Assembly (NCBI GenBank): GCA_021771755.1 | Contig: JAETOL010000004.1 | Span: 94,372 to 158,371, forward strand | Length of the DNA: 64,000 bases | Direction of reading: 5' to 3' | Source of the DNA: Lachnospiraceae bacterium | Lineage (GTDB): Bacteria > Bacillota > Clostridia > Lachnospirales > Lachnospiraceae | Shown here: piece by piece, positions 35,543 to 45,202 of the stretch | Position numbering within the stretch: the first letter of the stretch is position 1 | Layout: the number at the start of each line of letters is the position of its first letter | Program-made: the position numbers and the translations under genes | The notes under the pieces: generated by a model | Seen by the model: only the letters and a program-made list of their open reading frames with translations | The model's database searches: none | Told to the model about the DNA's origin: nothing

Positions 35543-35926
35543 TTATTCTTCCTCAGGCTTCTCATGGGAAGCATCTTTTCTGGTTACTTCGTCAATCATT
35601 CTTGACATATTTACGCCATATTCTATGGACTCATCCAGAATGAAACGGATCTCCGGCGTATTTCTGAGATTCAGATTTTTTGCAAGCTGGCGTCTGATAT
35701 AGCCTTCTGCATTTTTAAGTCCTGTGATGGTAGCCTTTTTTGCTTCATCATTTCCAAGCACACTGATATATGCTTTGCATGTTTTTAAATCAGGAGCCAC
35801 TTCTACAGCCATGACAGATGTCATGGGATGAATACGCGGATCTTTGATCTCACCGCGGATGATAGAGCTTAATTCTTTCAGAACCTCGCCGTTGATCCTT
35901 GTATTCTTAATGCTGTTTTTTCTCAT
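35543..35926 (-). CDS. rbfA: Ribosome-binding factor A
   Basis: Late 30S maturation factor that binds near helix 1 of 16S rRNA. The 127 residues have family length, a KH-like fold, and the motifs RINGEVLKELSSIIRGEIKDPRI, MTSVMAVEVAPDLKTCKAYIS and LRNTPEIRFILDESIEYG. It starts 13 bp after the infB stop, in the conserved infB-rbfA order. Confidence 0.97.
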   Translation of the reverse strand: MRKNSIKNTRINGEVLKELSSIIRGEIKDPRIHPMTSVMAVEVAPDLKTCKAYISVLGNDEAKKATITGLKNAEGYIRRQLAKNLNLRNTPEIRFILDESIEYGVNMSRMIDEVTRKDASHEKPEEE

Positions 35927-35939
35927 TTATGCCTCACTC

Positions 35940-37310
35940 CTATCTTGGTACCTCTACCATGATATAAGCTTCGACGCGGTCTTCTTCTTTAACATCGTTG
36001 AAACCGTCAAATACAAGACCACACTCGTAGCCTGCCTTAACTTCTTTTACATCATCCTTAAATCTCTTCAGAGATGCAAGCTCGCCCTCAAAGATCTGGT
36101 CGCCTTCTCTTGTGATACGAACCTTGCAGTTTCTCTGGAAATTACCATCCAGTACATAACTTCCTGCAATCGTACCCACACCGGAAGCTTTGAACAGCTG
36201 ACGCACTTCTGCATGTCCGATGACTTTTTCTTCGTAGATCGGATCCAGCATACCCTTCATGGCTGCCTCTACATCCTCGATTGCCTGATAAATGACTCTG
36301 TACAGACGAAGGTCTACGCCTTCCTGATCTGCAAGCTGTTTTGCCATTGCATCCGGACGAACATTAAATCCGATAATGATGGCATTGGAAGTAGCTGCAA
36401 GCGATACGTCAGACTCATTAACCGCACCTACACCTCCGTGGATCACACGGACAACTACTTCTTCATTGGAAAGCTTTGTAAGACTCTGTTTTACAGCCTC
36501 TACAGAACCCTGTACGTCTGCCTTGACAATAAGCGGAAGCTCTTTCAGATCGCTTGCCTGAATCTGATCAAAGAGATTATCCAGAGACAGTTTGCCTTTT
36601 GTCTCTTCAAGAAGACGATTCTTATTCTCAGATACAAACGCACCTGCAAAGTTTTTCGCCTCTTTATCGCTTGGGAAGGACATCAGGATCTCACCTGCAT
36701 TTGGCACATCTCCAAGTCCAAGGATCTCAACCGGGGTAGACGGGCCTGCTTCTTTTACTCTGCGTCCCTTATCATCCATCATTGCACGGACTTTACCGCT
36801 GCATGCACCGGCTGCAATAAAGTCACCTACATGAAGTGTTCCCTTCTGTACAAGAATGGTAGCTACCGGCCCCGGTACGAAGATGGTGCTTCCGCCCCAG
36901 TCCTCCGGGATCAGCTCATATTCGGAAAGTTCCTGTTTTACTCTTTCCACATTTGCACTCGGCTTATCGATCTTGTTGATCGCAACAATGATCTCTACGC
37001 CTGCAGCCTTGGCATGGCTGATCGCTTCCACTGTCTGAGGCATAACGCCATCGTCTGCCGCAACAACAAGGACTGCAATATCTGTAGCGTTGGCTCCACG
37101 CATACGCATAGCCGTAAACGCCTCATGTCCCGGTGTATCCAGGAAGGTGATCTTCTGTCCGCTGCATTCAACCACATAAGCACCGATGTGCTGTGTGATA
37201 CCGCCGGCTTCTCCTCTTGTAACACTGGTGTTACGGATCGCATCCAGAAGGGAAGTTTTACCGTGGTCAACATGGCCCATAACACAGACTACCGGTGGTC
37301 TGGAAACCAT
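35940..37310 (-). CDS. infB: infB 3' part: GTPase and C domains of IF-2, broken from its N-terminal part
   Basis: Encodes the GTPase and fMet-tRNA binding half of initiation factor 2 (456 codons). G1 GHVDHGKTS, the switch region [12 protein letters not shown]3 DTPGH and G4 NKID are present. After GGSTIFVP the sequence jumps directly to [18 protein letters not shown] near 36872, so about 45 residues expected there, including the G5 SAH motif and the start of domain II, are missing. At its 5' end, [19 protein letters not shown] is out of frame with the N-terminal part, and the IF2-N helices plus linker are absent. An ATG at 37308-37310 exists but has no convincing ribosome site. Either the gene is damaged or the assembly has two collapses. 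Confidence 0.85.
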   Translation of the reverse strand: MVSRPPVVCVMGHVDHGKTSLLDAIRNTSVTRGEAGGITQHIGAYVVECSGQKITFLDTPGHEAFTAMRMRGANATDIAVLVVAADDGVMPQTVEAISHAKAAGVEIIVAINKIDKPSANVERVKQELSEYELIPEDWGGSTIFVPGPVATILVQKGTLHVGDFIAAGACSGKVRAMMDDKGRRVKEAGPSTPVEILGLGDVPNAGEILMSFPSDKEAKNFAGAFVSENKNRLLEETKGKLSLDNLFDQIQASDLKELPLIVKADVQGSVEAVKQSLTKLSNEEVVVRVIHGGVGAVNESDVSLAATSNAIIIGFNVRPDAMAKQLADQEGVDLRLYRVIYQAIEDVEAAMKGMLDPIYEEKVIGHAEVRQLFKASGVGTIAGSYVLDGNFQRNCKVRITREGDQIFEGELASLKRFKDDVKEVKAGYECGLVFDGFNDVKEEDRVEAYIMVEVPR

Positions 37311-38368
37311 ATCTGCATCTTCATAGCCTCTGCCAGTTCGCGGATCGTCATTTTCTCCGGAAGAGTGATCTCCTTAACCTCAGGTTTCTTTTCTTCCTGT
37401 TTTGGCTGTGGAGTCGGCTTCTGAAGCGCTTTTGGAAGTCTGGACATATTTCTTCTTCCGCCCTGGTTTGGTCTGTGTCCGCCGCCCTGTGATTTGTCAA
37501 AATCTTTTTTCTTGTTTTTATTTTCTCTGTCGCGTTCTCTCTTGCTGTCCTTGGAAGTCTTTGTCAGCTCTGGAGTAAATACCGCATCGCTGTCATTTCT
37601 TCTTCCAGCTCCCGGACGCTGTCCGGAACGTCCGCCTCCATTAAAGCGGTTATTTCCGTCAGGTCTTCCCTGACCTCTGTTATCAGAAGGTCTTCTATCT
37701 CCCTGTGGTCTTCTGTCCCCCTGATTATTTCTTGCAGGACGATTTCCGCCTTCGCTGTTATTTCTGAACGGACGGCCTTCATTATTTCTGGCAGGTCTTC
37801 CTCCCTGGCCTCTGTTATCAGAAGGTCTTCTGTCTCCCTGCGGTCTGTTGTCCGAAGGTCTTCTGTCTCCGCTGCGGAAATCGCGTCCTCTGTTATTGTT
37901 ATTCTCTCTTGCGCCGTCTCTCTGCTCTCTGGGCTGACGGTTCTGCGGTCTTCCCTGATTTCCCTCTGCCGGGCGCTGATTGTTTCTGTTCTGAGTATCT
38001 GCCGGACGTTTTGGCGCTTCCGTATTTTTTGGTGCAGGTACTTCTGCTGCTTTTGTCTCTGCTGGTTTCTTCACCTGAGTTTCCGGTTTCTTTGCTGCCG
38101 GCTCTGTATTTTTCGGCGCCTTAGGTGTCTGCTGTTTTACAGCCGGCTTTTTCTCCTGTGCCGGTCGTTTTGTTCTGTTTTTTCCTCCATCACTTGCATT
38201 CTGCGCATGATAGACACGGATTATATTTTTTTTCTTTTTGGGAGCCTCCGCTTTCTCTGCTTCTGGCTTCGCTGTTACCATCTTTTCTTCTGTTCTGGAA
38301 TTATCCACCTTGGTAATCTGCTCCTTTCCCCTTTTTGTTATTTTTTCTGTCAATTTATGATCTGCCAT
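37289..38368 (-). CDS. infB: infB 5' part: N-terminal region of IF-2, frame lost at the junction
   Basis: Encodes the start of translation initiation factor 2 (359 codons): [20 protein letters not shown], an alanine/lysine/proline-rich stretch, a long arginine/asparagine/glycine-rich low-complexity segment (about residues 130-290), then [19 protein letters not shown], the first helix of the IF2-N domain. After MKMQ the frame runs into IWFPDHR and a stop, where PSxIVKKL... would be expected. The frame that continues IF-2 overlaps here (37289-37310). The ATG at 38366-38368 follows AAGGAGG; eleven in-frame codons upstream are not favoured. It should be read together with 35940-37310 as one damaged gene. 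Confidence 0.85.
   Translation of the reverse strand: MADHKLTEKITKRGKEQITKVDNSRTEEKMVTAKPEAEKAEAPKKKKNIIRVYHAQNASDGGKNRTKRPAQEKKPAVKQQTPKAPKNTEPAAKKPETQVKKPAETKAAEVPAPKNTEAPKRPADTQNRNNQRPAEGNQGRPQNRQPREQRDGARENNNNRGRDFRSGDRRPSDNRPQGDRRPSDNRGQGGRPARNNEGRPFRNNSEGGNRPARNNQGDRRPQGDRRPSDNRGQGRPDGNNRFNGGGRSGQRPGAGRRNDSDAVFTPELTKTSKDSKRERDRENKNKKKDFDKSQGGGHRPNQGGRRNMSRLPKALQKPTPQPKQEEKKPEVKEITLPEKMTIRELAEAMKMQIWFPDHR
37620..37890 (-). repeat. Imperfect direct repeats in infB low-complexity region
   Basis: The coding DNA repeats units that encode [17 protein letters not shown] peptides, most clearly near 37674-37704 and 37809-37840, with further shorter copies. They give the R/N/G/D-rich disordered segment of IF-2 and are prone to length change or assembly collapse. 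Confidence 0.7.
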
Positions 38369-38381
38369 GCATTTTCCTCCT

Positions 38382-38705
38382 TCAGGCTGATGATTTTCCA
38401 AGCTCCTTTAATATCGCTTTTGCAAAATTTTCATCCTGCACGGCAAGGCTTGCACGGAATTCCTTTCCGCAGTATTTTCCAAGCTCCGCTTTATCTCCGA
38501 AAACATAAAACGGAACTTCATAAAACTCACACATGTTTTGAAATTTCTTCCGTGTATTTTCTGATGCATCTCCTGCAACCAGTACAAGATATCCTTTTCC
38601 TGATTTCACAGACTTTTCTGTAGAAAACTCTCCACTGGCAGTCTTTCCTGCCCTTGTTGCAAGTCCTATAAGAGACAGCACCTTCTGATTGCTTTTATTT
38701 GTCAA
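38382..38705 (-). CDS. ylxQ: YlxQ-like ribosomal protein L7Ae family protein
   Basis: L7Ae/L30e-fold RNA-binding protein of about 107 residues, presumably binding kink-turn RNA. The body is VLSLIGLATRAGKTASGEF, YLVLVAGDASENTRKKF and FYVFGDKAELGKYCGKEF. The start is a TTG; the one at 38703-38705 lies ten bases after GGAG, while a TTG three codons upstream (38714) is too close to it. It overlaps the end of ylxR, and infB follows 13 bp later. This nusA-ylxR-ylxQ-infB order is standard in Firmicutes. Confidence 0.9.
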   Translation of the reverse strand: MTNKSNQKVLSLIGLATRAGKTASGEFSTEKSVKSGKGYLVLVAGDASENTRKKFQNMCEFYEVPFYVFGDKAELGKYCGKEFRASLAVQDENFAKAILKELGKSSA

Positions 38706-38970
38706 GCTTTTCAAACTCCTTTTTCAGGTCCTCATAGACCTCCTGCGGGATCCCTGTTTTCAAAGAACGTTCCAGCCCATGATTTTTCACTGCCTTTTCC
38801 AGACATTCCATAGATCTGCACAGATAGGCACCTCTTCCGTTCTTTCTCCCGGTCGTATCCAGTACGATCTCATTCTCCGGAGTGCGCAGGACCCTCATCA
38901 TTTCTTTTTTGTTTTTCATTTCCCTGCACCCAGTACACTGGCGCATGGGAATCTTAGTTTTCGTTTTCAT
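38695..38970 (-). CDS. ylxR: YlxR/RnpM family RNase P modulator
   Basis: Small basic protein (91 residues) of the DUF448 family; the B. subtilis member RnpM binds RNase P RNA and modulates its activity. Family motifs are PMRQCTGCREMKNKKEMMR, the GRKNGRGAYLCRSMECLEKA loop and a lysine-rich C-terminal helix. Its ATG lies within the last codons of nusA (17-bp overlap), so translation is coupled. The RNase P RNA gene itself is at 55672-56025 in this window. Confidence 0.93.
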   Translation of the reverse strand: MKTKTKIPMRQCTGCREMKNKKEMMRVLRTPENEIVLDTTGRKNGRGAYLCRSMECLEKAVKNHGLERSLKTGIPQEVYEDLKKEFEKLDK

Positions 38971-40174
38971 ACTCTTCTTCGCCGTCTTCAGCAGACTCTG
39001 CTGTCTCAGCTTCTTCTGTCATCTCAGTTGCTTCTGCTGTCTCAGTCTCTTCGCTTTCGGCTGTTTCACTGTCAGATTCTTCGTTGTAGTATTCCTCATC
39101 GGCATACTCTTCATCCTCATAATCATACAGTTCGCCGGATTCCTTCGCTTGCGTCTCGCTCTTGATGTCAATCTTGAAACCGGTAAGACGGGCTGCAAGA
39201 CGGGCATTCTGTCCTTCTTTGCCAATTGCAAGAGAAAGCTGATAATCCGGAACAACAACAAGCGCTGTTTTTTCATCCGGATCTGCCATAACTGCAATAA
39301 CCTTTGCAGGGCTCAGTGCATTTTCAATAAGGATCGCCGGGTTTTCGTCCCAGTTGATGATATCGATCTTTTCTCCACGAAGTTCTTCCACAATGGCATT
39401 GACTCTGGCTCCGTTCATACCTACACATGCGCCTACCGGATCTACATCAGGATCATTGCTCCATACAGCAATTTTTGTACGGGAACCAGCCTCTCTGGCG
39501 ATGCTCTTAATTTCAACTGTACCGTCTCTTACCTCGGCAACCTCAGATTCAAAAAGTCTCTTTACAAGTCCCGGATGTGTTCTGGAGCAAAGGATACGCG
39601 GTCCCTTCGGAGTGTCTTTTACCTCAAGGATATAAACCTTGATTCTTTCCGTAGGATGGAACTCCTCTCCCTTCACCTGCTCATTTTCACTTAAGATACC
39701 ATCTGCTTTACCAAGGTTCACGCTGACGTTTCTTCCCATCACACGCTGAACGATACCAGTAACCACTTCTTTTTCCTGTCCGTAATACTGGTCATAAAGA
39801 ACCTTACGTTCCTCTTCACGGATCTTCTGGAGAATCACGTTTTTGGCATTCTGTGTAGCGATTCTTCCAAATTCTTTGGACTGTATCTCTACCTTAACGG
39901 TATCTCCCTCTTCCACATGTGCATTGATCTTCTGTGCATCTACCAATGAGATCTCAAGAGCCGGGTCTTCTACAAAATCAGTAACCATACGCTCTGCATA
40001 AACGCTGAAATCACATGTTTCCGGATTAATGGTCACATGTACATTATCCGCCTTTCCAAAATGATTCTTGCAAGCCTGGATCAGTGACTGCTCAATAGCC
40101 TCCAGCAGTGTATCTTTACTGATATTTTTTTCTTTTTCAAGAATATCCAGTGCTTCCATTAACTCTCTGTTCAT
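38954..40174 (-). CDS. nusA: Transcription termination/antitermination protein NusA
   Basis: RNA polymerase-binding factor controlling pausing, termination and antitermination. 406 residues: NTD (about 1-125, [23 protein letters not shown]), S1 (about 135-200, [17 protein letters not shown]), KH1 (about 225-290, [18 protein letters not shown]) and KH2 (about 300-345, [18 protein letters not shown]). The last 55 residues are strongly acidic (Asp/Glu/Tyr and TAES-type repeats), longer than in B. subtilis NusA. It follows rimP by 34 bp and overlaps ylxR. NusA may act on the leader hairpin upstream of rimP. Confidence 0.96.
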   Translation of the reverse strand: MNRELMEALDILEKEKNISKDTLLEAIEQSLIQACKNHFGKADNVHVTINPETCDFSVYAERMVTDFVEDPALEISLVDAQKINAHVEEGDTVKVEIQSKEFGRIATQNAKNVILQKIREEERKVLYDQYYGQEKEVVTGIVQRVMGRNVSVNLGKADGILSENEQVKGEEFHPTERIKVYILEVKDTPKGPRILCSRTHPGLVKRLFESEVAEVRDGTVEIKSIAREAGSRTKIAVWSNDPDVDPVGACVGMNGARVNAIVEELRGEKIDIINWDENPAILIENALSPAKVIAVMADPDEKTALVVVPDYQLSLAIGKEGQNARLAARLTGFKIDIKSETQAKESGELYDYEDEEYADEEYYNEESDSETAESEETETAEATEMTEEAETAESAEDGEEEYENEN

Positions 40175-40208
40175 TTTTCTTCTTTCCTCCTGTTTTTTTC
40201 AGACACTG

Positions 40209-40673
40209 TCAGAATTCGATCTTTAAACGGATCAGGGCAATTTCCTTTTTATCAAATGTGCGCAAAGCGCCGTCCTCCTCGATTGTCACACTGTTATCAT
40301 CATATGCAGTAAGGACCCCGCTGAATTCCTTTTGTTTTTCTATCGGACGATAGGTGCGTATCTCTACTGCTTTTCCCATACTTCTGGCAAAATCCTTTTC
40401 CTTCTTCAGCGGTCTGTCAAGCCCGGGAGAGCTGATTTCCATAATATAGCTGTCTTCAATAAAATCATCCTCATCAAGCCTGTCGCTGAACTTCCGGCTC
40501 ACTGCTTCACAATCGTTTACCGTTATCCCGCCTGGTTTGTCAATATAGCCGCGAAGGTACCAGTTTCCGGCTTCCTTTACATACTCTACATCTACCAGTT
40601 CAAATCCCTGTTCTTCAACAATAGGAGCAAGCAGTGCTTCTGCTTTCTGTTCATATTCTTCCCGTCTGCTCAT
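40209..40673 (-). CDS. rimP: Ribosome maturation factor RimP
   Basis: 30S assembly factor, 154 residues, first gene of the rimP-nusA-infB operon. Two domains are visible: an alpha-beta N-terminal domain (EYEQKAEALLAPIVEEQGFELVDVEYVKEAG) with the family's LRGYIDKPGGITVNDCEAVSR and EISSPGLDRPLK, and an SH3-like C-terminal domain (FSGVLTAYDDNSVTI). The ATG at 40671-40673 follows AGGTGG; eight in-frame codons upstream are less likely. A promoter and a terminator-like hairpin lie in the leader. Confidence 0.94.
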   Translation of the reverse strand: MSRREEYEQKAEALLAPIVEEQGFELVDVEYVKEAGNWYLRGYIDKPGGITVNDCEAVSRKFSDRLDEDDFIEDSYIMEISSPGLDRPLKKEKDFARSMGKAVEIRTYRPIEKQKEFSGVLTAYDDNSVTIEEDGALRTFDKKEIALIRLKIEF

Positions 40674-40712
40674 ATTTTCCACCTGCCTTTCGCACATACG
40701 GACTCCTGTCGC

Positions 40713-40739
40713 AAAAAGAGTGGACCGAAGTCCACTCTT
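40713..40739 (-). terminator. Hairpin terminator or attenuator in front of rimP
   Basis: Minus-strand stem AAGAGTGGAC-TTCG-GTCCACTCTT (40716-40739) with a stable UUCG-type loop and a T run (TTTTTGCG). It lies downstream of the likely rimP promoter and upstream of rimP, so it can stop both topoisomerase read-through and rimP initiation. Confidence 0.8.
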
Positions 40740-40765
40740 ATGCTATCCGTTATCATGTTGTATTT

Positions 40766-40794
40766 ATCATAGCACCATCCATAAGGAAAAGCAA
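40766..40794 (-). promoter_or_regulatory. Promoter of the rimP-nusA-infB operon
   Basis: Minus-strand -35 TTGCTT (40789-40794) and -10 TATGAT (40766-40771) with 17-bp spacing, between the topoisomerase stop (40803) and the hairpin at 40713-40739. Confidence 0.6.
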
Positions 40795-40802
40795 GGGTTA
40801 TT

Positions 40803-43049
40803 TTAGATCCTGGGTTTCACTCCCCGGGTATCCCTCTTTGCCAGACGTACTTTATTCAGGGCATATGGCTTTTCATGATAGGTGATCGTATACTCCTGAT
40901 GACCGCCAAGAAGGTAGGCATGTTCCAGATGATCCCCGTCTGTAAGCCGCATTCCGCGGACTCCCACAGCTGTTTTTTTCATGTTGGAAATCTCCTGCTT
41001 CAAAAATCTGAGGAAGCATCCGCCTGCACTCTGGAGAACCACCTGCTCCATCTGGTCCGCACTGCCCACAAAGATCAGACTGTCATCCTCTCCAAGCTTT
41101 GTTGATGCGATAGTCCTCTTTGCCACATCAAATTCCGCTCCATCTACAAGCTTACACATAGAAGCTTTTGTCACAAACAAAATACTGTCATTTCTGATCT
41201 GACTTACCGGCGCCACATAAAGAATCTGTTCCGTACTGCTGTCATAATTGCTCAGATTATCTGCCGGAGTACCCTTATCCCGGAATCTGACCAGCGGGAT
41301 ATCTACAGCCTTGATCGTGTGCATCTTTCCCGTATCGGTAAAAAGACATATCTTATCTGTGTTCATACAGCTTAACACATAACGGTTTTCACTATGGGCA
41401 GCTTCTTTATTTCTTTCATAGGCATTTTTGTCGATCAGTTTCATATAGCCAAAACGGTCCATCAGGAAACAAACTTCTGTCTCTTCCATTTTCTTTTCTT
41501 CATAGACTGCTTCTTCTGCATTTTCTATTGAAGTATGACGTTTGTTTCCATATTCCTTTTTGATGACATCCAGTTCCTTCATAATCACCGCAGCCATCGA
41601 ATCGTAATGATCCAGGATATCTTTATAAAGGACAATATTCTTCATGGTTTGCTCATACTCTGCCTGAAGCGCCTCGATCTCCAGTCCGATCAGCTTATAG
41701 AGACGCATATCCAGAATAGCGGAAGCCTGTTTTTCTGTAAAATGCAGTTTTGCTGCCGCCTTCTCACTGGTCTTTGTCTTAAAGCGGATTCCTTCTGTCA
41801 CACCTTCCACCAGACATTTTTTTACCTGCTCACGGTTTTTGCTTCCACGAAGGATCTCTATGATCAGGTCGATCACATCACAGGCCTTGATCAGACCTTC
41901 CTGGATTTCCTGTTTTTCCAACTCCCGTCCAAGAAGTGTATTATATTTTCTGGTCGTCACCTCAAAAAGAAAATCTACGTGATGCTCGATGATCTGCTTC
42001 AGACTCAGAGTTTCCGGTCTTCCGTCTGCAACTGCCAGCATGTTCACTCCGAACGTATCTTCCAGACGGGTTTTCTTATACAGCATATTCGTAAGGTTTT
42101 CTACGTCCGTATCTTTTTTCAGTTCCAGAACGATACGGATTCCCTCTTTGGAAGACTGATTGGAAATATCCACGATGTCCGTTGTTTTTTTCGTCTCCAC
42201 AAGGGATGCCACATCATTGAGAAATTTACCGATATTCGCTCCCAGCATGGTATATGGAATCTCTGTGATCACAAGCTGTTTTTTGCCGCCTTTCAGCTTT
42301 TCAGTTGTCACACGCCCTCTGATGCGCAGCTTTCCGGATCCTGTCTCATAGATTTTCCGAAGATCATCCTTATTTACGACAATCCCGCCTGTAGGAAAAT
42401 CCGGACCTTTGATGTAGCGCATCAGTCCTCTGACACTGATCTCATTGTCCTTCATGTAGGCCTTGACCCCATCGATCACCTCTGCCAGATTATGCGGAGG
42501 AATACTGGTTGCCATACCTACCGCAATGCCTTCCGCCCCATTGACCAGAATGTTGGGGATTTTTACCGGCAGTACCGAAGGTTCTTTTTCTGTCTCATCA
42601 AAGTTTGGTACAAAATCTACTACATTTTTATCAAGATCCGCCAGGAATACTTCCTGTGTCAGCTTTTCCAGACGTGCCTCTGTATATCGCATGGCTGCCG
42701 CCCCGTCTCCCTCAATGGAGCCAAAGTTGCCATGACCGTCCACCAGGGTTTTTCCCTTTTTAAATTCCTGCGCCATGACTACAAGCGCTTCATAAATAGA
42801 ACTGTCACCGTGCGGGTGGTATTTACCCATGGTATCTCCCACAATACGGGCACATTTACGATAAGGCCTGTCATAGCGGATCCCCAGTTCATACATATCA
42901 TATAAAGTTCTTCTCTGTACCGGCTTCAGACCATCCCGCACATCCGGAAGTGCACGGGAAATGATCACGCTCATTGCATAATCAATATACGACTTCTGCA
43001 TGATCTCCGAATAATCCGTACGGATGATATTTTCCTGTTTTGTTTCCAT
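40803..43049 (-). CDS. parC: Type IIA topoisomerase subunit A, topoisomerase IV-like
   Basis: DNA cleavage-rejoining subunit of a type IIA topoisomerase, 748 residues. The breakage domain has SRALPDVRDGLKPVQRR, KYHPHGDSSIYEALVVMAQ and the catalytic Tyr in AAMRYTEARL near residue 120. GyrA would carry a QRRGGKG-type GyrA box in its C-terminal beta-pinwheel; none is seen, and the C-terminal domain is short and ends KRDTRGVKPRI. This favours topoisomerase IV (ParC) or a GyrA-like paralogue over true gyrase. The partner B subunit lies 78 bp upstream in the same operon. A second A/B pair elsewhere in the genome would settle the name. Confidence 0.88.
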   Translation of the reverse strand: METKQENIIRTDYSEIMQKSYIDYAMSVIISRALPDVRDGLKPVQRRTLYDMYELGIRYDRPYRKCARIVGDTMGKYHPHGDSSIYEALVVMAQEFKKGKTLVDGHGNFGSIEGDGAAAMRYTEARLEKLTQEVFLADLDKNVVDFVPNFDETEKEPSVLPVKIPNILVNGAEGIAVGMATSIPPHNLAEVIDGVKAYMKDNEISVRGLMRYIKGPDFPTGGIVVNKDDLRKIYETGSGKLRIRGRVTTEKLKGGKKQLVITEIPYTMLGANIGKFLNDVASLVETKKTTDIVDISNQSSKEGIRIVLELKKDTDVENLTNMLYKKTRLEDTFGVNMLAVADGRPETLSLKQIIEHHVDFLFEVTTRKYNTLLGRELEKQEIQEGLIKACDVIDLIIEILRGSKNREQVKKCLVEGVTEGIRFKTKTSEKAAAKLHFTEKQASAILDMRLYKLIGLEIEALQAEYEQTMKNIVLYKDILDHYDSMAAVIMKELDVIKKEYGNKRHTSIENAEEAVYEEKKMEETEVCFLMDRFGYMKLIDKNAYERNKEAAHSENRYVLSCMNTDKICLFTDTGKMHTIKAVDIPLVRFRDKGTPADNLSNYDSSTEQILYVAPVSQIRNDSILFVTKASMCKLVDGAEFDVAKRTIASTKLGEDDSLIFVGSADQMEQVVLQSAGGCFLRFLKQEISNMKKTAVGVRGMRLTDGDHLEHAYLLGGHQEYTITYHEKPYALNKVRLAKRDTRGVKPRI

Positions 43050-43127
43050 TTGATTGTCCTTTCACATACTTTCACAGGAGTCCGGTGCTTTTGCGGCTCC
43101 GGATTCCTGCCCTTCTGGTATCACGTT

Positions 43128-45053
43128 CTATATATCCAGTTCTGCATCTGCCGCATGTTCATAAATAAACGCTTTCCGCGGAGGAACATCACTTCCCATA
43201 AGGATTTCGGTAACACTGGAAGCCAGTCGGGCATCCTCGATCTCCACCCGCTTCATTCTCCTTGTTTCCGGATTCAAAGTCGTTTCCCAGAGCTGCTCCG
43301 CATCCATCTCACCCAGACCTTTGTATCTCTGCAGAGTAAAGCTTCCCGGTTTATGTGTCTTACGGTATTTTTCCAGAGCCTTGTCATCATAGAGATATTC
43401 TTCCGGTCCTTTCTTCGGCATGGCTTTGTAAAGAGGAGGCATGGCAATATACACATGTCCTTCATATATAAGGTCCGGCATAAACCGGTAAAAAAGTGTC
43501 AGAAGCAATGTGGAGATATGCGCACCATCCACATCCGCATCCGCCATGATCACAATTTTATCATATCGTAGCTTACTGATATCAAAGTCATTTCCGTAGC
43601 CTTCCGAAAAGCCGCAGCCAAAAGCGTTGATCATGGTCTTGATCTCCGCATTGGCAAGGACCTTATCAATCGTAGCTTTTTCTACGTTCAGGATCTTACC
43701 GCGGATGGGCAGGATTGCCTGATAATTCCGGTTTCTTGCTGTTTTTGCAGAGCCGCCCGCGGAATCTCCCTCCACAATAAAGATCTCACACTGGGAAGGA
43801 TCCTTTTTTTCACAGTTTGCAAGCTTCCCGTTAGAATCAAAGGAATATTTCTGTTTCGTAAGAAGATTGGTTTTCGCCCGCTCTTCCGTCTTACGGATCT
43901 TTGCCGCTTTTTCCGCACAGGAGAGAATCGCTTTCAGCGTTTCCAGATTTCGGTCAAAATAGAGTACCAGCTGTTCTCCCAGCACTTTTCCTGTAGCCTT
44001 GGCAGCATCCTGATTGTCCAGCTTTGTCTTGGTCTGGCCTTCAAAACGCGGCGCCGGATGCTTGATCGACACCACGGCAGTCATGCCGTTTCTGATATCT
44101 GCTCCGGTAAAATTAGCATCTTTATCCTTCAGTATCCCGATCTCACGGGCATAAGTATTCATTACCGTAGTAAAAGTCGTCTTAAACCCGGTCAGATGAG
44201 TTCCGCCTTCCGCATTGTAGATATTGTTGCAGAAGCCCAGCACGTTCTCCCGAAACTCATTGGTGTACTGAAAAGCGGCTTCCACCTGAATCCCGTCAGC
44301 CTCTCCTTTCAAAAGGATCGGTTCATGGAGCGTTTCTGTTTTATGGTTCAGATCCCGGATATAGCCAACAATTCCCTCCGGCTCATGATATTCTTCGGTT
44401 TCCGGTTCTTCTCCTCTTTTATCTTCAAATAAAATAGTCAGCTCCGGATTCAGATAGGCAGTCTCGTGAAGACGGCTTTTTACCTCTGTTGCAGAAAATC
44501 TTGTTTTCTCAAATATCTCCGGATCCGGCAGGAAGTTGACACAGGTTCCTGTCTCTCTTGTCCTTCCAAGCTTAGGGAGCAGGCCTTCTTCCAGATCTAT
44601 CACCGGAATTCCTCTTTCGTAACGGTCATGGTGTACATAGCCGTCTCTGCTGATCCTGATATCCAGATAAGTAGAAAGAGCATTTACCACAGAAGATCCC
44701 ACACCGTGAAGACCACCACTGGTCTTATACGCAGAATTATCAAACTTACCGCCTGCATGCAGCGTTGTAAACACAAGACGCTCTGCTGATACACCCTTTT
44801 CATGCATATCCACGGGAATACCCCTTCCATTGTCTGTGACTGTACAGGATCCGTCCCTTTCAAGAACCACGTGGATATTGCTGCAATATCCTGCAAGATG
44901 CTCATCCACTGCATTATCTACGATTTCATAGATCAGATGGTTCAGACCTTTTCTCGACACACTTCCGATATACATACCCGGGCGCTTCCGCACTGCCTCC
45001 AGCCCTTCCAGGACAGAGATACTTCCGGCATCATACGTTTCCTTCTTTGCCAT
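43128..45053 (-). CDS. parE: Type IIA topoisomerase subunit B, topoisomerase IV-like
   Basis: ATPase subunit, 641 residues. GHKL ATPase motifs are EIVDNAVDEHLAGY, VTDNGRGIPVDMH and KTSGGLHGVGSSVVNALS. The transducer is followed by the TOPRIM domain with IFIVEGDSAGGSAKTARNR near residue 420, IMADADVDGAHISTLLLT and RYKGLGEMDAEQLWETTLNP. The length is that of Firmicutes GyrB/ParE proteins. The distinction from GyrB rests on the neighbouring A subunit lacking a GyrA box. It is the first gene of the two-gene operon, with its own promoter upstream. Confidence 0.88.
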   Translation of the reverse strand: MAKKETYDAGSISVLEGLEAVRKRPGMYIGSVSRKGLNHLIYEIVDNAVDEHLAGYCSNIHVVLERDGSCTVTDNGRGIPVDMHEKGVSAERLVFTTLHAGGKFDNSAYKTSGGLHGVGSSVVNALSTYLDIRISRDGYVHHDRYERGIPVIDLEEGLLPKLGRTRETGTCVNFLPDPEIFEKTRFSATEVKSRLHETAYLNPELTILFEDKRGEEPETEEYHEPEGIVGYIRDLNHKTETLHEPILLKGEADGIQVEAAFQYTNEFRENVLGFCNNIYNAEGGTHLTGFKTTFTTVMNTYAREIGILKDKDANFTGADIRNGMTAVVSIKHPAPRFEGQTKTKLDNQDAAKATGKVLGEQLVLYFDRNLETLKAILSCAEKAAKIRKTEERAKTNLLTKQKYSFDSNGKLANCEKKDPSQCEIFIVEGDSAGGSAKTARNRNYQAILPIRGKILNVEKATIDKVLANAEIKTMINAFGCGFSEGYGNDFDISKLRYDKIVIMADADVDGAHISTLLLTLFYRFMPDLIYEGHVYIAMPPLYKAMPKKGPEEYLYDDKALEKYRKTHKPGSFTLQRYKGLGEMDAEQLWETTLNPETRRMKRVEIEDARLASSVTEILMGSDVPPRKAFIYEHAADAELDI

Positions 45054-45106
45054 GACTGTTCTGTTTCCTTTCTTTCACTTATTACCATTTCAAACATTCG
45101 TTCTCT

Positions 45107-45136
45107 ATCATAACCCATCTTCCGGTTTTTTTGCAA
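45107..45136 (-). promoter_or_regulatory. Probable promoter of the topoisomerase operon
   Basis: Minus-strand -35 TTGCAA (45131-45136) and -10 TATGAT (45107-45112) with an 18-bp spacer. Confidence 0.5.
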
Positions 45137-45202
45137 GACTAAATCTGTTTTTCTGTCGGATTCAAAAAATACTGGAGCCTTTCGGTTTCCGGGCAAAAGA
45201 AA

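Noticed and set aside
35844..37424. 526-codon open frame on the plus strand opposite infB
   Set aside because: No ribosome site, composition of an antisense frame (many Cys, Phe, His, Ile), and the minus strand carries unmistakable IF-2 motifs.
37620..37890. Repeats in infB considered as a minisatellite or CRISPR
   Set aside because: The units are imperfect, in frame and encode the R/N/G-rich disordered region typical of IF-2 in this group.
41535..42905. 456-codon open frame opposite the topoisomerase A gene
   Set aside because: Antisense shadow of a conserved gene without ribosome site or recognisable domain.
40803..45053. Naming the topoisomerase pair gyrA/gyrB
   Set aside because: The A subunit shows no GyrA box and has a short C-terminal domain, so topoisomerase IV is more likely; not fully settled without the other pair.
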